The notes: generated by a model from the letters alone, not told the origin. A DNA stretch of 64,000 nt from Acetobacter orientalis (GCF_000963965.1 NZ_BAMX01000024.1:124001-188000); one strand, 5' to 3'; positions 53,821-63,241 are shown, counted from the stretch's first letter. Translations and numbers: made by a program.

Positions 53821-54620
53821 AAAAAATTGCATTATGGGGGGCAACATGGGTGTTACTCGTAGTTGTGCTTTTGTTGCCCCCGATTGTGGTCGTGACAGAA
53901 GCGCTTAAAAGCGGCCTCTTGGCGTCACTTGCTACCTTAAAAGACCCCGATGGTATTGCGGCTATCTGGCTTACGTTGGAAACTACGGTTGTTGCGGTGT
54001 GCTTCAACACGCTATGTGGCATTTTGGCCGCTTGGTTGCTGACAAAATATCGCTTTCCCGGTCGGGCAGCACTGCTTGTGATGGTTGAGTTGCCTTTAAG
54101 CATTTCTCCGGTTGTTTCTGGTTTAGTGTGGCTTTTGCTTTTTGGTGCTCAAGGGTGGTGGGGGCCTGCTTTAGAGCGTGCGGGCATTCATGTTGCATTT
54201 GCTGTGCCGGGTATCATGCTGGCAACATTGTTTGTAACGCTCCCGTATGTTGTGCGTACTTTAGTGCCCTATATGGAGCATCAAGGGCGAGACACAGAAG
54301 AAGCTGCAGCATTGGCCGGCGCTGGGTTTTGGCAAATTTTACTGCGTGTTACGTTGCCAGATGCCCGTGTGGCCCTATTTTCTGGCGTGTTGCTCACAAC
54401 AGCACGCGCCATGGGAGAATTCGGGGCGGTGTCGGTGGTGTCCGGGCATATTCCGGGCCTGACAGAAACCATGCCTTTACATATCGAGAGCCTTTATAAC
54501 GGCTACCAAACAGTTGCCGCCTTTACCATGGCGGCTTTGCTGGCCTGTATGGCTATGGCCGCAGTATTTTTACGTTCTGCCCCGGCAGCATGGGCACGCT
54601 ACCGAGAGGTGCAAGAGTGA
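53817..54620 (+). CDS. cysW: Sulfate ABC transporter permease CysW
   Basis: 267 residues, six spans. It has the EAA loop EEAAALAGAGFWQILLRVTL, the ARAMGEFGAVSVVSGHIPG segment and TETMPLHIESLYNGYQTVAA, which are CysW signatures. It pairs with CysT. Starts at ATG 53817 inside the cysT stop and overlaps cysA by 4 bases (GTGA), so the three transporter genes are translationally coupled. Confidence 0.95.
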   Translation: MKKIALWGATWVLLVVVLLLPPIVVVTEALKSGLLASLATLKDPDGIAAIWLTLETTVVAVCFNTLCGILAAWLLTKYRFPGRAALLVMVELPLSISPVVSGLVWLLLFGAQGWWGPALERAGIHVAFAVPGIMLATLFVTLPYVVRTLVPYMEHQGRDTEEAAALAGAGFWQILLRVTLPDARVALFSGVLLTTARAMGEFGAVSVVSGHIPGLTETMPLHIESLYNGYQTVAAFTMAALLACMAMAAVFLRSAPAAWARYREVQE

Positions 54621-55690
54621 GCATTTTAATACAAAACCTAGTTCGGCACGCACCAGCAACAGAGCGGCGTTTGCTGGATGATGTAACGTTGGCTGTACCT
54701 TCTGGTGCGTTTGTTGCTTTGGTTGGACCATCAGGGGCAGGCAAAACAACCTTACTGCGCGCCATTGCTGGCCTAGATCATTATAGCAGTGGCACAATAG
54801 ATCTTGATGGAAACAGGCTAGAAAACCTGCATGACCGCGCGGGTAAAATAGGGTTTGTTTTTCAGAATTATGCCCTGTTTCCGCATATGACAGTGGCCCG
54901 CAATATTAGCTTTGGCCTTGACGTTTTGCCACGAGAGCAACGCCCGACAAAAGCTGAAATTACGGCCCGTGTGCAAGACTTACTTGATCTGATGCAACTG
55001 TCGGGCATGGGTAAAGCTTACCCTGCACGCCTTTCTGGTGGGCAGCGGCAGCGGGTTGCTTTGGCTCGGGCCTTAGCAACAGGCCCCGGAGTTTTGTTAC
55101 TTGATGAACCGTTTGGTGCTTTAGACCCTATTGTGCGCCGGGCTATCCGCACATGGCTGCGCACCTTGCATGATCAATTGGGTTTAACAACCATTTTAGT
55201 TACGCACGATCAGGAAGAAGCTCTTGAGGTGGCAGACCGTATTGTGGTCATGCAGCAAGGGCGTATTGTGCAAGATGCATCACCAGCAACGTTAGACGAA
55301 GCGCCCAATACGGCATTTGTTATGCAGTTTTTAGGAGAGGTTGTTAGCTTTTCTGGGCATATAAAAAACGGTGTCTTTACCCCGTCCGAACGTGGCGTAG
55401 CCCCCTGTGCTGTTTCTGAAAAATTAGAATCAGGCCCAGCCGAACTGATGATCCGCCCATTTGAAATTGGTTTGCGCCAAGGTCAGGGTGCCCACGAGCA
55501 AGCAGTGGAGTTGGCCTTATATAGCAAGCGGCAGGGTTTTTGCTATTATTCAGCCCATTTGCCCCAACGTACGGTGCCAGTGTTTATTTATAATACACAG
55601 GAAGAAGGGCAAACGCGCCTAGCCTGCGCAGAACTTGAGATTCAACGCGGCAAGCTATTCCGCGATGGTGTGCGTTTACAAAGCCGTTAA
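54617..55690 (+). CDS. cysA: Sulfate/thiosulfate ABC transporter ATP-binding protein CysA
   Basis: 357 residues. Walker A GPSGAGKTTLLRAIAG, Q-loop FVFQNYALFPHMTVARNISF, signature LSGGQRQRVALARAL and Walker B VLLLDEPFGALDP are complete, with the switch His in VTHDQEEALE. A C-terminal regulatory TOBE-like domain starts near residue 240 and includes LMIRPFEIGLRQGQG. GTG 54617 overlaps the cysW stop. No gene for a periplasmic sulfate-binding protein is adjacent. Confidence 0.94.
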   Translation: MSILIQNLVRHAPATERRLLDDVTLAVPSGAFVALVGPSGAGKTTLLRAIAGLDHYSSGTIDLDGNRLENLHDRAGKIGFVFQNYALFPHMTVARNISFGLDVLPREQRPTKAEITARVQDLLDLMQLSGMGKAYPARLSGGQRQRVALARALATGPGVLLLDEPFGALDPIVRRAIRTWLRTLHDQLGLTTILVTHDQEEALEVADRIVVMQQGRIVQDASPATLDEAPNTAFVMQFLGEVVSFSGHIKNGVFTPSERGVAPCAVSEKLESGPAELMIRPFEIGLRQGQGAHEQAVELALYSKRQGFCYYSAHLPQRTVPVFIYNTQEEGQTRLACAELEIQRGKLFRDGVRLQSR

Positions 55691-55837
55691 TGGTGGTTTT
55701 TTGCTTAAGCACGTTGGGTAAGAAATCTCTCCCAAATTCACACCATCGTGATTCGTTGTATTTCTCAGAGTTGATTGTGCTGTGTGTTTATGGGTAAATA
55801 CGCTTGTAAAAAGTAATTCTGGTGAGGTAAGGAAGAA

Positions 55838-56185
55838 ATGGATCGCAGGAATAGCCGCCGGGATGCGCAAGGGCAAAGCGTATTGACTGCCAATCGTCTG
55901 CTAGATGGCCGCATTGTTTGGTTAGCTGCTGATGGTTCGTGGCAGTTGCAGCTAGACCGAGCAAAAATTTTCTCCAATGACCACATAGAAGCGGCGCTGG
56001 CTGAGCATGCAGCACTTGCGCAACAGCAGGAGTTAGTGGGGGTTTATGGTGTGCAGGTGCATGCAAATGCCCAAGGCATACTAACTCCCGTCACCAGCCG
56101 CGAACAGATCCGTGCTGCTGGCCCTAGTGTACACCCTGAATTTGTACCGACGTGGCACAAACCAGACTCTGCCGTTACCGTTTAA
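55838..56185 (+). CDS. DUF2849 family protein
   Basis: 115 residues, cytosolic, function unknown. It starts VLTANRLLDGRIVWLAADGS near residue 15 and ends GVQVHANAQGILTPVTSREQ with RAAGPSVHPEF, which is the DUF2849 pattern. These proteins are almost always encoded just before the sulfite/nitrite reductase in alphaproteobacterial cys operons, as here (cysI 44 bases downstream). So a role in sulfite reduction is likely but untested. GGTGAGGTAAGGAAG before ATG 55838 gives a ribosome site. Confidence 0.88.
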   Translation: MDRRNSRRDAQGQSVLTANRLLDGRIVWLAADGSWQLQLDRAKIFSNDHIEAALAEHAALAQQQELVGVYGVQVHANAQGILTPVTSREQIRAAGPSVHPEFVPTWHKPDSAVTV

Positions 56186-56229
56186 TGTTTTTGCTGTTAC
56201 GCCCCAGCTCATAAGGTCGATTATTCCCC

Positions 56230-57924
56230 ATGCCCCACTCTTCCTCATCTGTTCTGCCGGTCGGGCGTTATGCCTATGATGCGGTAGACAAAAATTTTCT
56301 CAAAGAACGTGTTGCGCAGTTTAAAGAGCAAGTGGCACGCCGTGTATCTGGCGCTCTGACTGAAGAAGAGTTTAAGCCTTTACGGCTAATGAACGGCCTT
56401 TACCTGCAGTTGCACGCTTATATGTTACGTGTTGCCGTGCCTTATGGGGTGCTGAGTGCCAGCCAACTGCGTACATTGGCTTATATTGCAACGCGTTATG
56501 ACCGCGGTTACGGGCATTTTACCACACGGCAGAACATTCAGTTTAACTGGATCAAGCTGGAAGAAACGCCAGAGATACTTGATATTCTGGCAGAAACTGA
56601 AATGCACGCCATTCAGACAAGTGGTAACTGCATTCGTAACGTTACAGCAGACCAGTTTGCCGGTGCTGCGGCGGATGAGGTGCTTGACCCACGTATTTAT
56701 GCTGAAATTTTACGGCAGTGGTCTACTTTGCATCCAGAATTTACGTTTCTGCCACGTAAATTCAAAATTGCTATTTCAGGCAGCCCCAAAGACCGCGTTG
56801 CCGCGCGTTTTCACGATATTGGCCTTATGGCACGCCAAGGCGAGCATGGTCGCCCTGTTTTTGAAGTTTATGTTGGTGGCGGGTTAGGCCGTACCCCTGT
56901 TGTTGGCTCTAAACTGCGCGACGACCTGCCAGAAGAAGACCTGATTGCCTACCTAGAGGCCATTTTGCGTGTTTATAATGCGTTTGGGCGGCGGGATAAT
57001 ATTTATAAAGCGCGTATTAAAATTTTGGTGCAAGCTCTGGGCGTAGACAAATTTCTTGAGCACGTGAATGCAGAATTTGCAGCAATGGATCGGGCAAAAT
57101 ACAGGCTGCCAGATACGCTTGTTGAAGCTATTAGAGCACGCTTCGGGCACCCAGCGTTTGAGCCTGCGGGAGATGCAGCCCAGCAGTTAGCGCAGCACCG
57201 TTTAGCAGATTCTGCTTTTAGCCGTTGGGTGGATACGAATACGCACCCCCATAAACAGCCCGGCTACATAGCTGTTACGGTGTCCTGCAAGCCCGCTGGC
57301 GGCATACCCGGAGATGTAACATCAGAGCAAATGACAGTGCTGGCAGACCTTGCCGATACGTTTAGCTTTGGTGAGTTACGGGTCACGCATTTGCAAAATG
57401 TTGTTTTGGGTCATGTGCGGCAAGACAAGTTGTATCAGGTTTGGCAAACATTAGAGCAAAATGGTCTGGGAACAGCTAATATCGGGTTTATTACCGATAT
57501 TATTGCATGCCCAGGGTTAGATTATTGTGCATTGGCAAATGCACGCTCTATCCCTATCGCCCAAAAATTGAGTGAGCGGTTTGCAAGTGCTACCTTGCAA
57601 AAAGAAATTGGTGCCCTGCGTTTGAATATTTCAGGCTGCATCAATGCGTGTGGGCACCATCATGCTGGGCATATTGGCATTCTGGGCGTTGATAAACGTG
57701 GGCAGGAAGCTTTCCAGATTACGCTCGGCGGCGCATCAGATCAGGATGTTGTGTCTATAGGGCAAATTCTAGGCTCTGCTCTTTCAGAAGATGAAACGGT
57801 AGATGCTGTCGCCCGTATTGTTGATGTCTACCTTGCCAGAAGAGAACCTGGTGAGCAGTTTATTCAAACGTGCCGTCGCCTTGGCACAGCACCATTCAAG
57901 GACGCCGCTTATGCCATTGCTTGA
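56230..57924 (+). CDS. cysI: Sulfite reductase hemoprotein (nitrite/sulfite reductase family)
   Basis: 564 residues. It reduces sulfite to sulfide. The siroheme/[4Fe-4S] ligands are in ACPGLDYC (C-x5-C) and SGCINACGHH (C-x3-C). The N-terminal ferredoxin-like domain has RLMNGLYLQLHAYMLRVAVP and YDRGYGHFTTRQNIQFNW. Siroheme contacts include QTSGNCIRNV. Electron donor is probably ferredoxin or an unlinked flavoprotein since no cysJ is present. The end overlaps the DUF934 gene by 14 bases. Confidence 0.94.
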   Translation: MPHSSSSVLPVGRYAYDAVDKNFLKERVAQFKEQVARRVSGALTEEEFKPLRLMNGLYLQLHAYMLRVAVPYGVLSASQLRTLAYIATRYDRGYGHFTTRQNIQFNWIKLEETPEILDILAETEMHAIQTSGNCIRNVTADQFAGAAADEVLDPRIYAEILRQWSTLHPEFTFLPRKFKIAISGSPKDRVAARFHDIGLMARQGEHGRPVFEVYVGGGLGRTPVVGSKLRDDLPEEDLIAYLEAILRVYNAFGRRDNIYKARIKILVQALGVDKFLEHVNAEFAAMDRAKYRLPDTLVEAIRARFGHPAFEPAGDAAQQLAQHRLADSAFSRWVDTNTHPHKQPGYIAVTVSCKPAGGIPGDVTSEQMTVLADLADTFSFGELRVTHLQNVVLGHVRQDKLYQVWQTLEQNGLGTANIGFITDIIACPGLDYCALANARSIPIAQKLSERFASATLQKEIGALRLNISGCINACGHHHAGHIGILGVDKRGQEAFQITLGGASDQDVVSIGQILGSALSEDETVDAVARIVDVYLARREPGEQFIQTCRRLGTAPFKDAAYAIA

Positions 57925-58402
57925 AAACGGTCAGCTTAAAGAAGAAATCTGGCAGGTTGCTATTGAGGGTGAAGCATTGCCTGAAGGTAACGTGTTGGTG
58001 CCATTGGCGCGCCTACCAGAAGCGTTGGGCCGCAACAGTGATGGTGCACTGGGTGTTCTCCTTGCTCCTGATGAAGACGTAGAGGCTCTGCGTATTGCCC
58101 TGCCCCGCCTTACGGCTGTGCAGCTTACGTTCCCTATCTTTCGGGATGGACGCGCGTTTACACAGGCGCGAGCCTTGCGTGAGCATTTGCACTTTAAAGG
58201 TGTAATACGAGCTGCCGGGCATATTTTGCCAGACCAGTATGAGTTTTTGCTGCGCTGTGGCGTAACTGAGGTTGTTGTACCAGAAAAGACGGATGTGAGT
58301 GTGTGGGAGCGTGCACATAAAGCATTTACCGTTGCCTATCAGCCCTCTATCTTGAACGAAGCGCCAGAGGGAGTTGCCCTACGGCGTTATCTTTCACGTT
58401 AG
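57911..58402 (+). CDS. DUF934 family protein
   Basis: 163 residues from ATG 57911. Unknown function; it matches the DUF934 pattern: VLVPLARLPEALG, LLAPDEDVEALRIALPRLTA, VQLTFPIFRDGRAFTQARAL and HILPDQYEFLLRCGV. It is regularly paired with cysI and is thought to support sulfite reduction, but this is not proven. It overlaps cysI by 14 bases. The next gene, the acyltransferase-KdtA fusion, starts 15 bases after its stop. Confidence 0.89.
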   Translation: MPLLENGQLKEEIWQVAIEGEALPEGNVLVPLARLPEALGRNSDGALGVLLAPDEDVEALRIALPRLTAVQLTFPIFRDGRAFTQARALREHLHFKGVIRAAGHILPDQYEFLLRCGVTEVVVPEKTDVSVWERAHKAFTVAYQPSILNEAPEGVALRRYLSR

Positions 58403-58417
58403 GCGTTAGTTTTATCT

Positions 58418-60433
58418 GTGGTGCAGCAGCGTTCTCAACAAAAGCAAACCTTGCTTGGGGCAACAGGCGTTGCTGTGCTCCGGGCGTATTTGGCTTTTAC
58501 GCTGCGCACAACACGCTGGACAGTGAGCATTAGCCCAGAGGCTATGCCCTTTTTGATAGGGCAAGATGGCAAAACCGCCCTTGTCGCTTTCTGGCACGAA
58601 ATATTACCGCTTTCACCCGCATTATGGTGGTGGGCAGAGCCGCAAAACCCAAGGTTACGATTGTCTGTCCTCATTAGTCGCAACCGCGATGGGCGCATGA
58701 TTGCAGATATTGTGGCTCCGTGGCGTATTTGGTCTATTGCTGGGTCTTCTGACAATAAGGGTAAAAGCAAAGGCGGTGCATCTGCTTTCCGGCGTATGCG
58801 TGCGCTCCTTAACCGCGGGCAGATTGTTGCTATTACCCCAGATGGGCCACGGGGGCCTAGGCGTGTTGTGCAGCAAGGGGCCGTAAGCCTTGCTGGCATG
58901 ACAGGCTTGCCTGTTGTGCCCATAGGGGGCAGTTGCTCTGGTATTCGTGTAAAAACGTGGGACCGTATGCTTTTACCATTACCTTTTGGTAAAGGGCATT
59001 TGGTATGTGGTAGCCCCTTAACACTTGTACGACATGCTACCGGTGAAGCGGCAAGATTAGAATCTGCGCTTAATGAGCAGATGATGCAGGCAGAACAAAA
59101 TACGCAGCGTTCTCCGGCTTATCAGCGCACTAAGGGGTTCTTGCTGCCGCTTGATATTATGCCATCTCGTTTATGGTATGGGCTGGCCACACTATTGGCT
59201 CCGGTGTTGCCCTTTTTATTACGGTGGCGGCAAAAGCGTGGCAAAGAACTCCCCACCCGTGTGCGAGAAAAAATGGGGTTTGCCTCACTTCGTCGCCCTC
59301 AAGGTAAGTTGCTTTGGTTTCATGCGGCAAGTGTGGGCGAAGTGTTGTCTTTGCTACCATTAGTTGAGAATTGTCTGGCCCATTGCCCCGCATGTTGTGT
59401 GTTATTGACCACAGGTACAGTAACCGCGGCAGCCTTAGTGAAAGAGCGCGTACAACAGTCTGTTTTTGCTGCAAAAATAGGTCATCAATTTTTACCGTTT
59501 GATGTGCCACGGTGGGGTACCCGCTTTTTAAACCATTGGCGCCCAGATGCTGTTGTTTTTACAGAGAGCGACCTTTGGCCCAACCTGATAGGGCTTTGCC
59601 ATAAGCGTGCTATTCCGCTTGCTTTGGTAAATGGTCGTATGTCTGACCATTCGTTTAAAGCATGGCAAAAAATTCCTAAAGTTGCGCAGCGTATGTTGGA
59701 ACGCTTTGCATGGATTGCCCCACGCTCAGATCATGATGCGGCGCATTTTGTGCAGTTAAGTGGTGGTTGCTCTGTCGGGCCTGTGGGAGATATTAAAACG
59801 CTTGCACAACCCCTACCTGTTGATTGGGGGCAGTTAGCTAAAGTGCGAGACAAAATTGGTGAGCGCCCCGTTTTTCTTGCGGCCTCAACCCACAACGGGG
59901 AAGAAGCCGAATTGGTAGAGGCTGTTGCCCTGTTACGTAGGCGCCATCCTACTCTTTTGACAGTTATCGTACCCCGTCACCCAGAACGTGGGGCTGGACT
60001 CTTGGCTCTTTTTGAGTATGCGCCAAGGCGTTCTTGCGGGCAGTGGCCAAGTGCCCAAGACCCTGTTTGGGTGTGTGATACGTTGGGTGAGCTAGGCCTT
60101 TTTTATAGGCTGGCGCAGTGTGCGTTTATTGGTAATAGCTTGCAAACTATTCAAACTAGCGGTGGTGGGCATAACCCCTTTGAGCCTGCACGGTTAAAAT
60201 GCCCTGTGGCAACCGGGCCTAGAATACAAAATTTTTCTCAAGCGTTTGAGCAGTTAGGTGCGGGTATTGTTAAGGTTAATACCGCCCAGCAATTAGCCGC
60301 GTGGGTTTCTGATATGCTTAGCAAGCCAGAGAAAGCAGAGCAGCAGGCAGAATGTGCTTACCAAAAGCTAGAACAGCAGTCTGAGTTACTGGAGACGCTA
60401 ACGCAAAAAATAGTGGCGTTATTGGTAGCATGA
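58418..60433 (+). CDS. waaA: Fused lysophospholipid-acyltransferase-like (DUF374) and KDO transferase (KdtA/WaaA) protein
   Basis: 671 residues, two domains. Residues 1-245 look like DUF374/PlsC-like acyltransferase: ALVAFWHEILPLSPALWWW (His60), LISRNRDGRMIADIV and ITPDGPRGPRRVVQQG. Residues from about 255 are a full KdtA: LLWFHAASVGEVLS with catalytic-type Glu308, TTGTVTAAALVKERV, ESDLWPNLIGL, LVNGRMSDHSF, VGDIKT and GHNPFEPA. KdtA adds KDO to lipid IVA. DUF374 and KdtA are usually separate genes; here a linker around FLLPLDIMPSRLW joins them. GTG 58418 (or the next GTG) starts it; lpxK overlaps by 4 bases. Confidence 0.88.
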   Translation: MVQQRSQQKQTLLGATGVAVLRAYLAFTLRTTRWTVSISPEAMPFLIGQDGKTALVAFWHEILPLSPALWWWAEPQNPRLRLSVLISRNRDGRMIADIVAPWRIWSIAGSSDNKGKSKGGASAFRRMRALLNRGQIVAITPDGPRGPRRVVQQGAVSLAGMTGLPVVPIGGSCSGIRVKTWDRMLLPLPFGKGHLVCGSPLTLVRHATGEAARLESALNEQMMQAEQNTQRSPAYQRTKGFLLPLDIMPSRLWYGLATLLAPVLPFLLRWRQKRGKELPTRVREKMGFASLRRPQGKLLWFHAASVGEVLSLLPLVENCLAHCPACCVLLTTGTVTAAALVKERVQQSVFAAKIGHQFLPFDVPRWGTRFLNHWRPDAVVFTESDLWPNLIGLCHKRAIPLALVNGRMSDHSFKAWQKIPKVAQRMLERFAWIAPRSDHDAAHFVQLSGGCSVGPVGDIKTLAQPLPVDWGQLAKVRDKIGERPVFLAASTHNGEEAELVEAVALLRRRHPTLLTVIVPRHPERGAGLLALFEYAPRRSCGQWPSAQDPVWVCDTLGELGLFYRLAQCAFIGNSLQTIQTSGGGHNPFEPARLKCPVATGPRIQNFSQAFEQLGAGIVKVNTAQQLAAWVSDMLSKPEKAEQQAECAYQKLEQQSELLETLTQKIVALLVA

Positions 60434-61428
60434 GAGGCCCGCCTAAATTTTGGCAGGAGCCTGATAGGCGTCTTTTGCCTTTTTTACTGGCGCCCTTTTC
60501 TAAAATTGTTGCCGCCTGTGCGGCTAGGCGCTTGCGCCAAAGCGGGTGGAAAGCGCCTGTACCGGTTTTGTGTTGTGGTAACCTAACAACGGGTGGCACA
60601 GGTAAAACAACGGTCGTTCTGGATTTAATGGCACGTTTGCAGGCTCAGGGTGTGGTGGTGCATGCGCTCATTCGGGGGTACAAAGGCCGTATTACAACCC
60701 CAACACAAGTTGACCCAACACGCCATACTGCGCGCGATGTGGGAGACGAGGCCTTACTCTTGGCGGCTTGCGGGCCAACATGGGTGGGAGGTAACAGAGC
60801 AGCTTCGGCCCAAAAAGCGATACAGGCCGGTGCACAGTGCCTTATTATGGATGATGGGCTGCAAAACCCAACACTGCATAAAACCTATTCTGTGTTGATC
60901 ATTGATGGTGCTGTCGGGCTGGGCAATGGGCATGTGCTACCGGCTGGCCCCTTACGAGAAGAGGCAACAAGTGCTTTGCAAAGAGCTGATGTTGTGTTGA
61001 TGATAGGGCATGATAAAACTGGTTTTCTAACGCGTTACGCGCCCTTTTTAGCGCATACACATATTATGCATGCAAACCTTCAAACTGTTATGCCACTCGC
61101 GCCAGAGAAAGAGCGTCAGCCTTATGTTGCTTTTGCCGGGTTGGGGCGCCCAGATAAATTTTTTGAGGGCTTAAAACAAGCTCAAGCTCATATTGTTAAA
61201 ACCTGCGCTTTCCCAGATCATTATTTCTACCAAAAAGGTGATATTCAGACATTATATGCGCTGGCTCAACATTATAATGCGCGCCTACTAACGACCCCTA
61301 AAGATGCAATAAGACTTCCGGCTGCTATACGGAACACCATTACGGTTGCGAGTGTGTCTCTTCAATGGGGTAATGCACACATGCCTGAGCATATTTTAAA
61401 CAGCACCCTGCACGGAAAAAGGGCATGA
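60430..61428 (+). CDS. lpxK: Tetraacyldisaccharide 4'-kinase
   Basis: 332 residues. It phosphorylates lipid A disaccharide at the 4' position. The N-terminus FWQEPDRRLLPFLLAPFS forms a membrane-associated helix. P-loop is VLCCGNLTTGGTGKTTVVL, followed by RDVGDEALLLA, IMDDGLQNPTLHK and GPLREEATSALQRAD, the LpxK pattern. Overlaps the KdtA fusion and lpxL by 4 bases on each side (ATGA), so the lipid A genes are tightly coupled. Confidence 0.95.
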   Translation: MRGPPKFWQEPDRRLLPFLLAPFSKIVAACAARRLRQSGWKAPVPVLCCGNLTTGGTGKTTVVLDLMARLQAQGVVVHALIRGYKGRITTPTQVDPTRHTARDVGDEALLLAACGPTWVGGNRAASAQKAIQAGAQCLIMDDGLQNPTLHKTYSVLIIDGAVGLGNGHVLPAGPLREEATSALQRADVVLMIGHDKTGFLTRYAPFLAHTHIMHANLQTVMPLAPEKERQPYVAFAGLGRPDKFFEGLKQAQAHIVKTCAFPDHYFYQKGDIQTLYALAQHYNARLLTTPKDAIRLPAAIRNTITVASVSLQWGNAHMPEHILNSTLHGKRA

Positions 61429-62342
61429 CACCCCGCCAACCAACCTATTTTATGCGTATAGAGGCGGCTGTTGCACGCAGCATGTTGGCATTTTTCACTC
61501 AATTAGGCCCTGTGTGGGCCTCTAATTTTGCGGGCCGGTTTTGTCGTTGTATTGGCCCACTATTGCCCGTTTCAAAAATAGCTGACCGAAATTTACAGTT
61601 GGCTTTACCAGAGCTTGCAGCTAAGGCGCGGCGTACAATTATACGTGGTGTGTGGGAAAACTTAGGCCGTACCGTGGGGGAATTACCGCACCTCGCGCAT
61701 TTGCAGGAAAATACCCCGCATGGGCCGGGGTTTGAGGTGTGCGGGGTAGAATATCTACAAGAACAGGCCATGCGGGGTGGGTCTGTTTTGTTTTGCTCGG
61801 GCCATATTGGCAATTGGGAAATGCTGCCGCCTGCTGTTGCGCGCTATGGCGTACCTTTTGCCTCGTTCTACCGTGCAGCGGGTAACCCTTTGATAGATGG
61901 TATGATCCGGCATTTAAGAGACACTGCTATGGCACCTACTCCCATGCCTCTTTTTGCAAAAGGGGCACGGGGTGCGAGGGAAGCTCTGGCTTATGTGGCC
62001 AAGGGTGGCCGGTTGGGTATGCTGGTAGACCAAAAAATGAACGACGGTGTAGAAGCCAGCTTTTTTGGCTTGCCCGCCATGACAGCTCCGGCCTTGGCCG
62101 CTATGGCCCTTAAATATCGTTGCCCGGTTATACCCGGTTATGTTGAACGCTTAGGCCCTGCCCGTTTGCGTATTGTTGTTCAGCCCCCCCTTACCTTGCC
62201 CAATACGGGCAATAAGCAGCAAGACTTGGCGGCATTGGTACAAATGGTAAACGACCAGTTGGAAAGTTGGATACGCCAAAAGCCAGAAAGCTGGCTATGG
62301 CTCCATAAACGCTGGCCCAAGTCTTTTTACAAAAAGCACTAG
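61425..62342 (+). CDS. lpxL: Lipid A late acyltransferase (LpxL/HtrB family)
   Basis: 305 residues. It adds a secondary acyl chain to KDO-lipid A precursors at the inner membrane. N-terminal membrane helix, then H127-x4-E132 in SGHIGNWEML, RAAGNPLIDGMIR and LVDQKMNDGVEASFFGLPAM are the family signatures. Which acyl chain is added cannot be read. Last of the three lipid A genes; overlap with lpxK is ATGA. Confidence 0.93.
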   Translation: MTPRQPTYFMRIEAAVARSMLAFFTQLGPVWASNFAGRFCRCIGPLLPVSKIADRNLQLALPELAAKARRTIIRGVWENLGRTVGELPHLAHLQENTPHGPGFEVCGVEYLQEQAMRGGSVLFCSGHIGNWEMLPPAVARYGVPFASFYRAAGNPLIDGMIRHLRDTAMAPTPMPLFAKGARGAREALAYVAKGGRLGMLVDQKMNDGVEASFFGLPAMTAPALAAMALKYRCPVIPGYVERLGPARLRIVVQPPLTLPNTGNKQQDLAALVQMVNDQLESWIRQKPESWLWLHKRWPKSFYKKH

Positions 62343-62443
62343 CTAAAGTATTTCGTACAAGATTGTTTTTGGCTCGGGTGTCGCGTCTATGTGTACTTGG
62401 GGGTATGGTGCACAGAAAGTTCTGATTATGGAAAGCGCACAAT

Positions 62444-63241
62444 ATGCCCTCATTTAGCCCTGCTATAGCTTACCGCCTTGAAGCCGCCCGCGCTGTTGTG
62501 CATGACGCAGCCCGCTTGGCTATGTCTATGCGGCCAGCAGCAGGTGGGCCTGTTGGCACCCAAAAGGCAGCTCAAGACTGGTTAACGGAAACTGATGGCG
62601 CGGTAGAAGCTTTTATTGCCGAGCGTATGACTGCTCTTTTTCCTGAAGATGGTTTTCAGGGGGAAGAAGGCGGCATGGCCCGCGAAGGGCAATTGCGTTG
62701 GGTGGTTGACCCCATTGATGGCACATCCAACTATGCACGTGGGCGTAACCGGTGGTGCGTATCACTTGGTTTATTAGAAGGCGATACACCGGTCGCAGGT
62801 GTTATCGAAGCCCCGGCATTAAGGGAAGTATATACAGCCCTGTTAGGGCACGGTGCGTTTTTAAATGGTAAGCGTATTCAGGCCTCTCCGGTAAAAGACC
62901 CTGCCAGCGCCATGATTGAAATGGGGTGGAGCAACCGGGTACCCAAAGCGGTCTTTATTGAAAAGATAGACGCCATTATGAGCTTGGGTGCTATGCCACG
63001 TTCTGGTGGCTCTGGCGCTTTGGCATTGGCTGATGTGGCCTGTGGTCGCCTTGATGGCTATATCGAGATCGTTATTAATTTATGGGACGTTGCTGCTGCT
63101 TTACCCCTTTTGGCTGAGGCCGGTGCCTGTGTTTCCCCCTTCTTACACACTGGCGGCCTTACTGGCCCGGCTACTATTTTGGCGGCAAACCCGCATATTG
63201 CGCAAACGCTGTCTGAGGCTGTTGCTATTCCACTAAAGTAA
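62444..63241 (+). CDS. Inositol monophosphatase family protein
   Basis: 265 residues, sugar-phosphatase fold. Metal-site residues are Glu74-Glu75 in GEEGG and Asp89/Asp92 in VDPIDGTSNYARG; the late metal ligand is in NLWDVAAALPLLAEAGA. The KAAQDWLTETDGAVEAFI segment is typical. It could be an inositol phosphatase, CysQ-like PAP phosphatase or another sugar phosphatase. The closeness to the cys operon makes a PAP phosphatase idea tempting, but no CysQ-specific motif is evident. Starts 102 bases after lpxL. Confidence 0.87.
   Translation: MPSFSPAIAYRLEAARAVVHDAARLAMSMRPAAGGPVGTQKAAQDWLTETDGAVEAFIAERMTALFPEDGFQGEEGGMAREGQLRWVVDPIDGTSNYARGRNRWCVSLGLLEGDTPVAGVIEAPALREVYTALLGHGAFLNGKRIQASPVKDPASAMIEMGWSNRVPKAVFIEKIDAIMSLGAMPRSGGSGALALADVACGRLDGYIEIVINLWDVAAALPLLAEAGACVSPFLHTGGLTGPATILAANPHIAQTLSEAVAIPLK

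Noticed and set aside
55690-55797. 35-codon ORF overlapping the cysA stop (TAATG) with two Cys codons
   Set aside because: The overlap is suggestive of coupling, but the peptide has no clear features and the Cys codons are not clustered; more likely chance.
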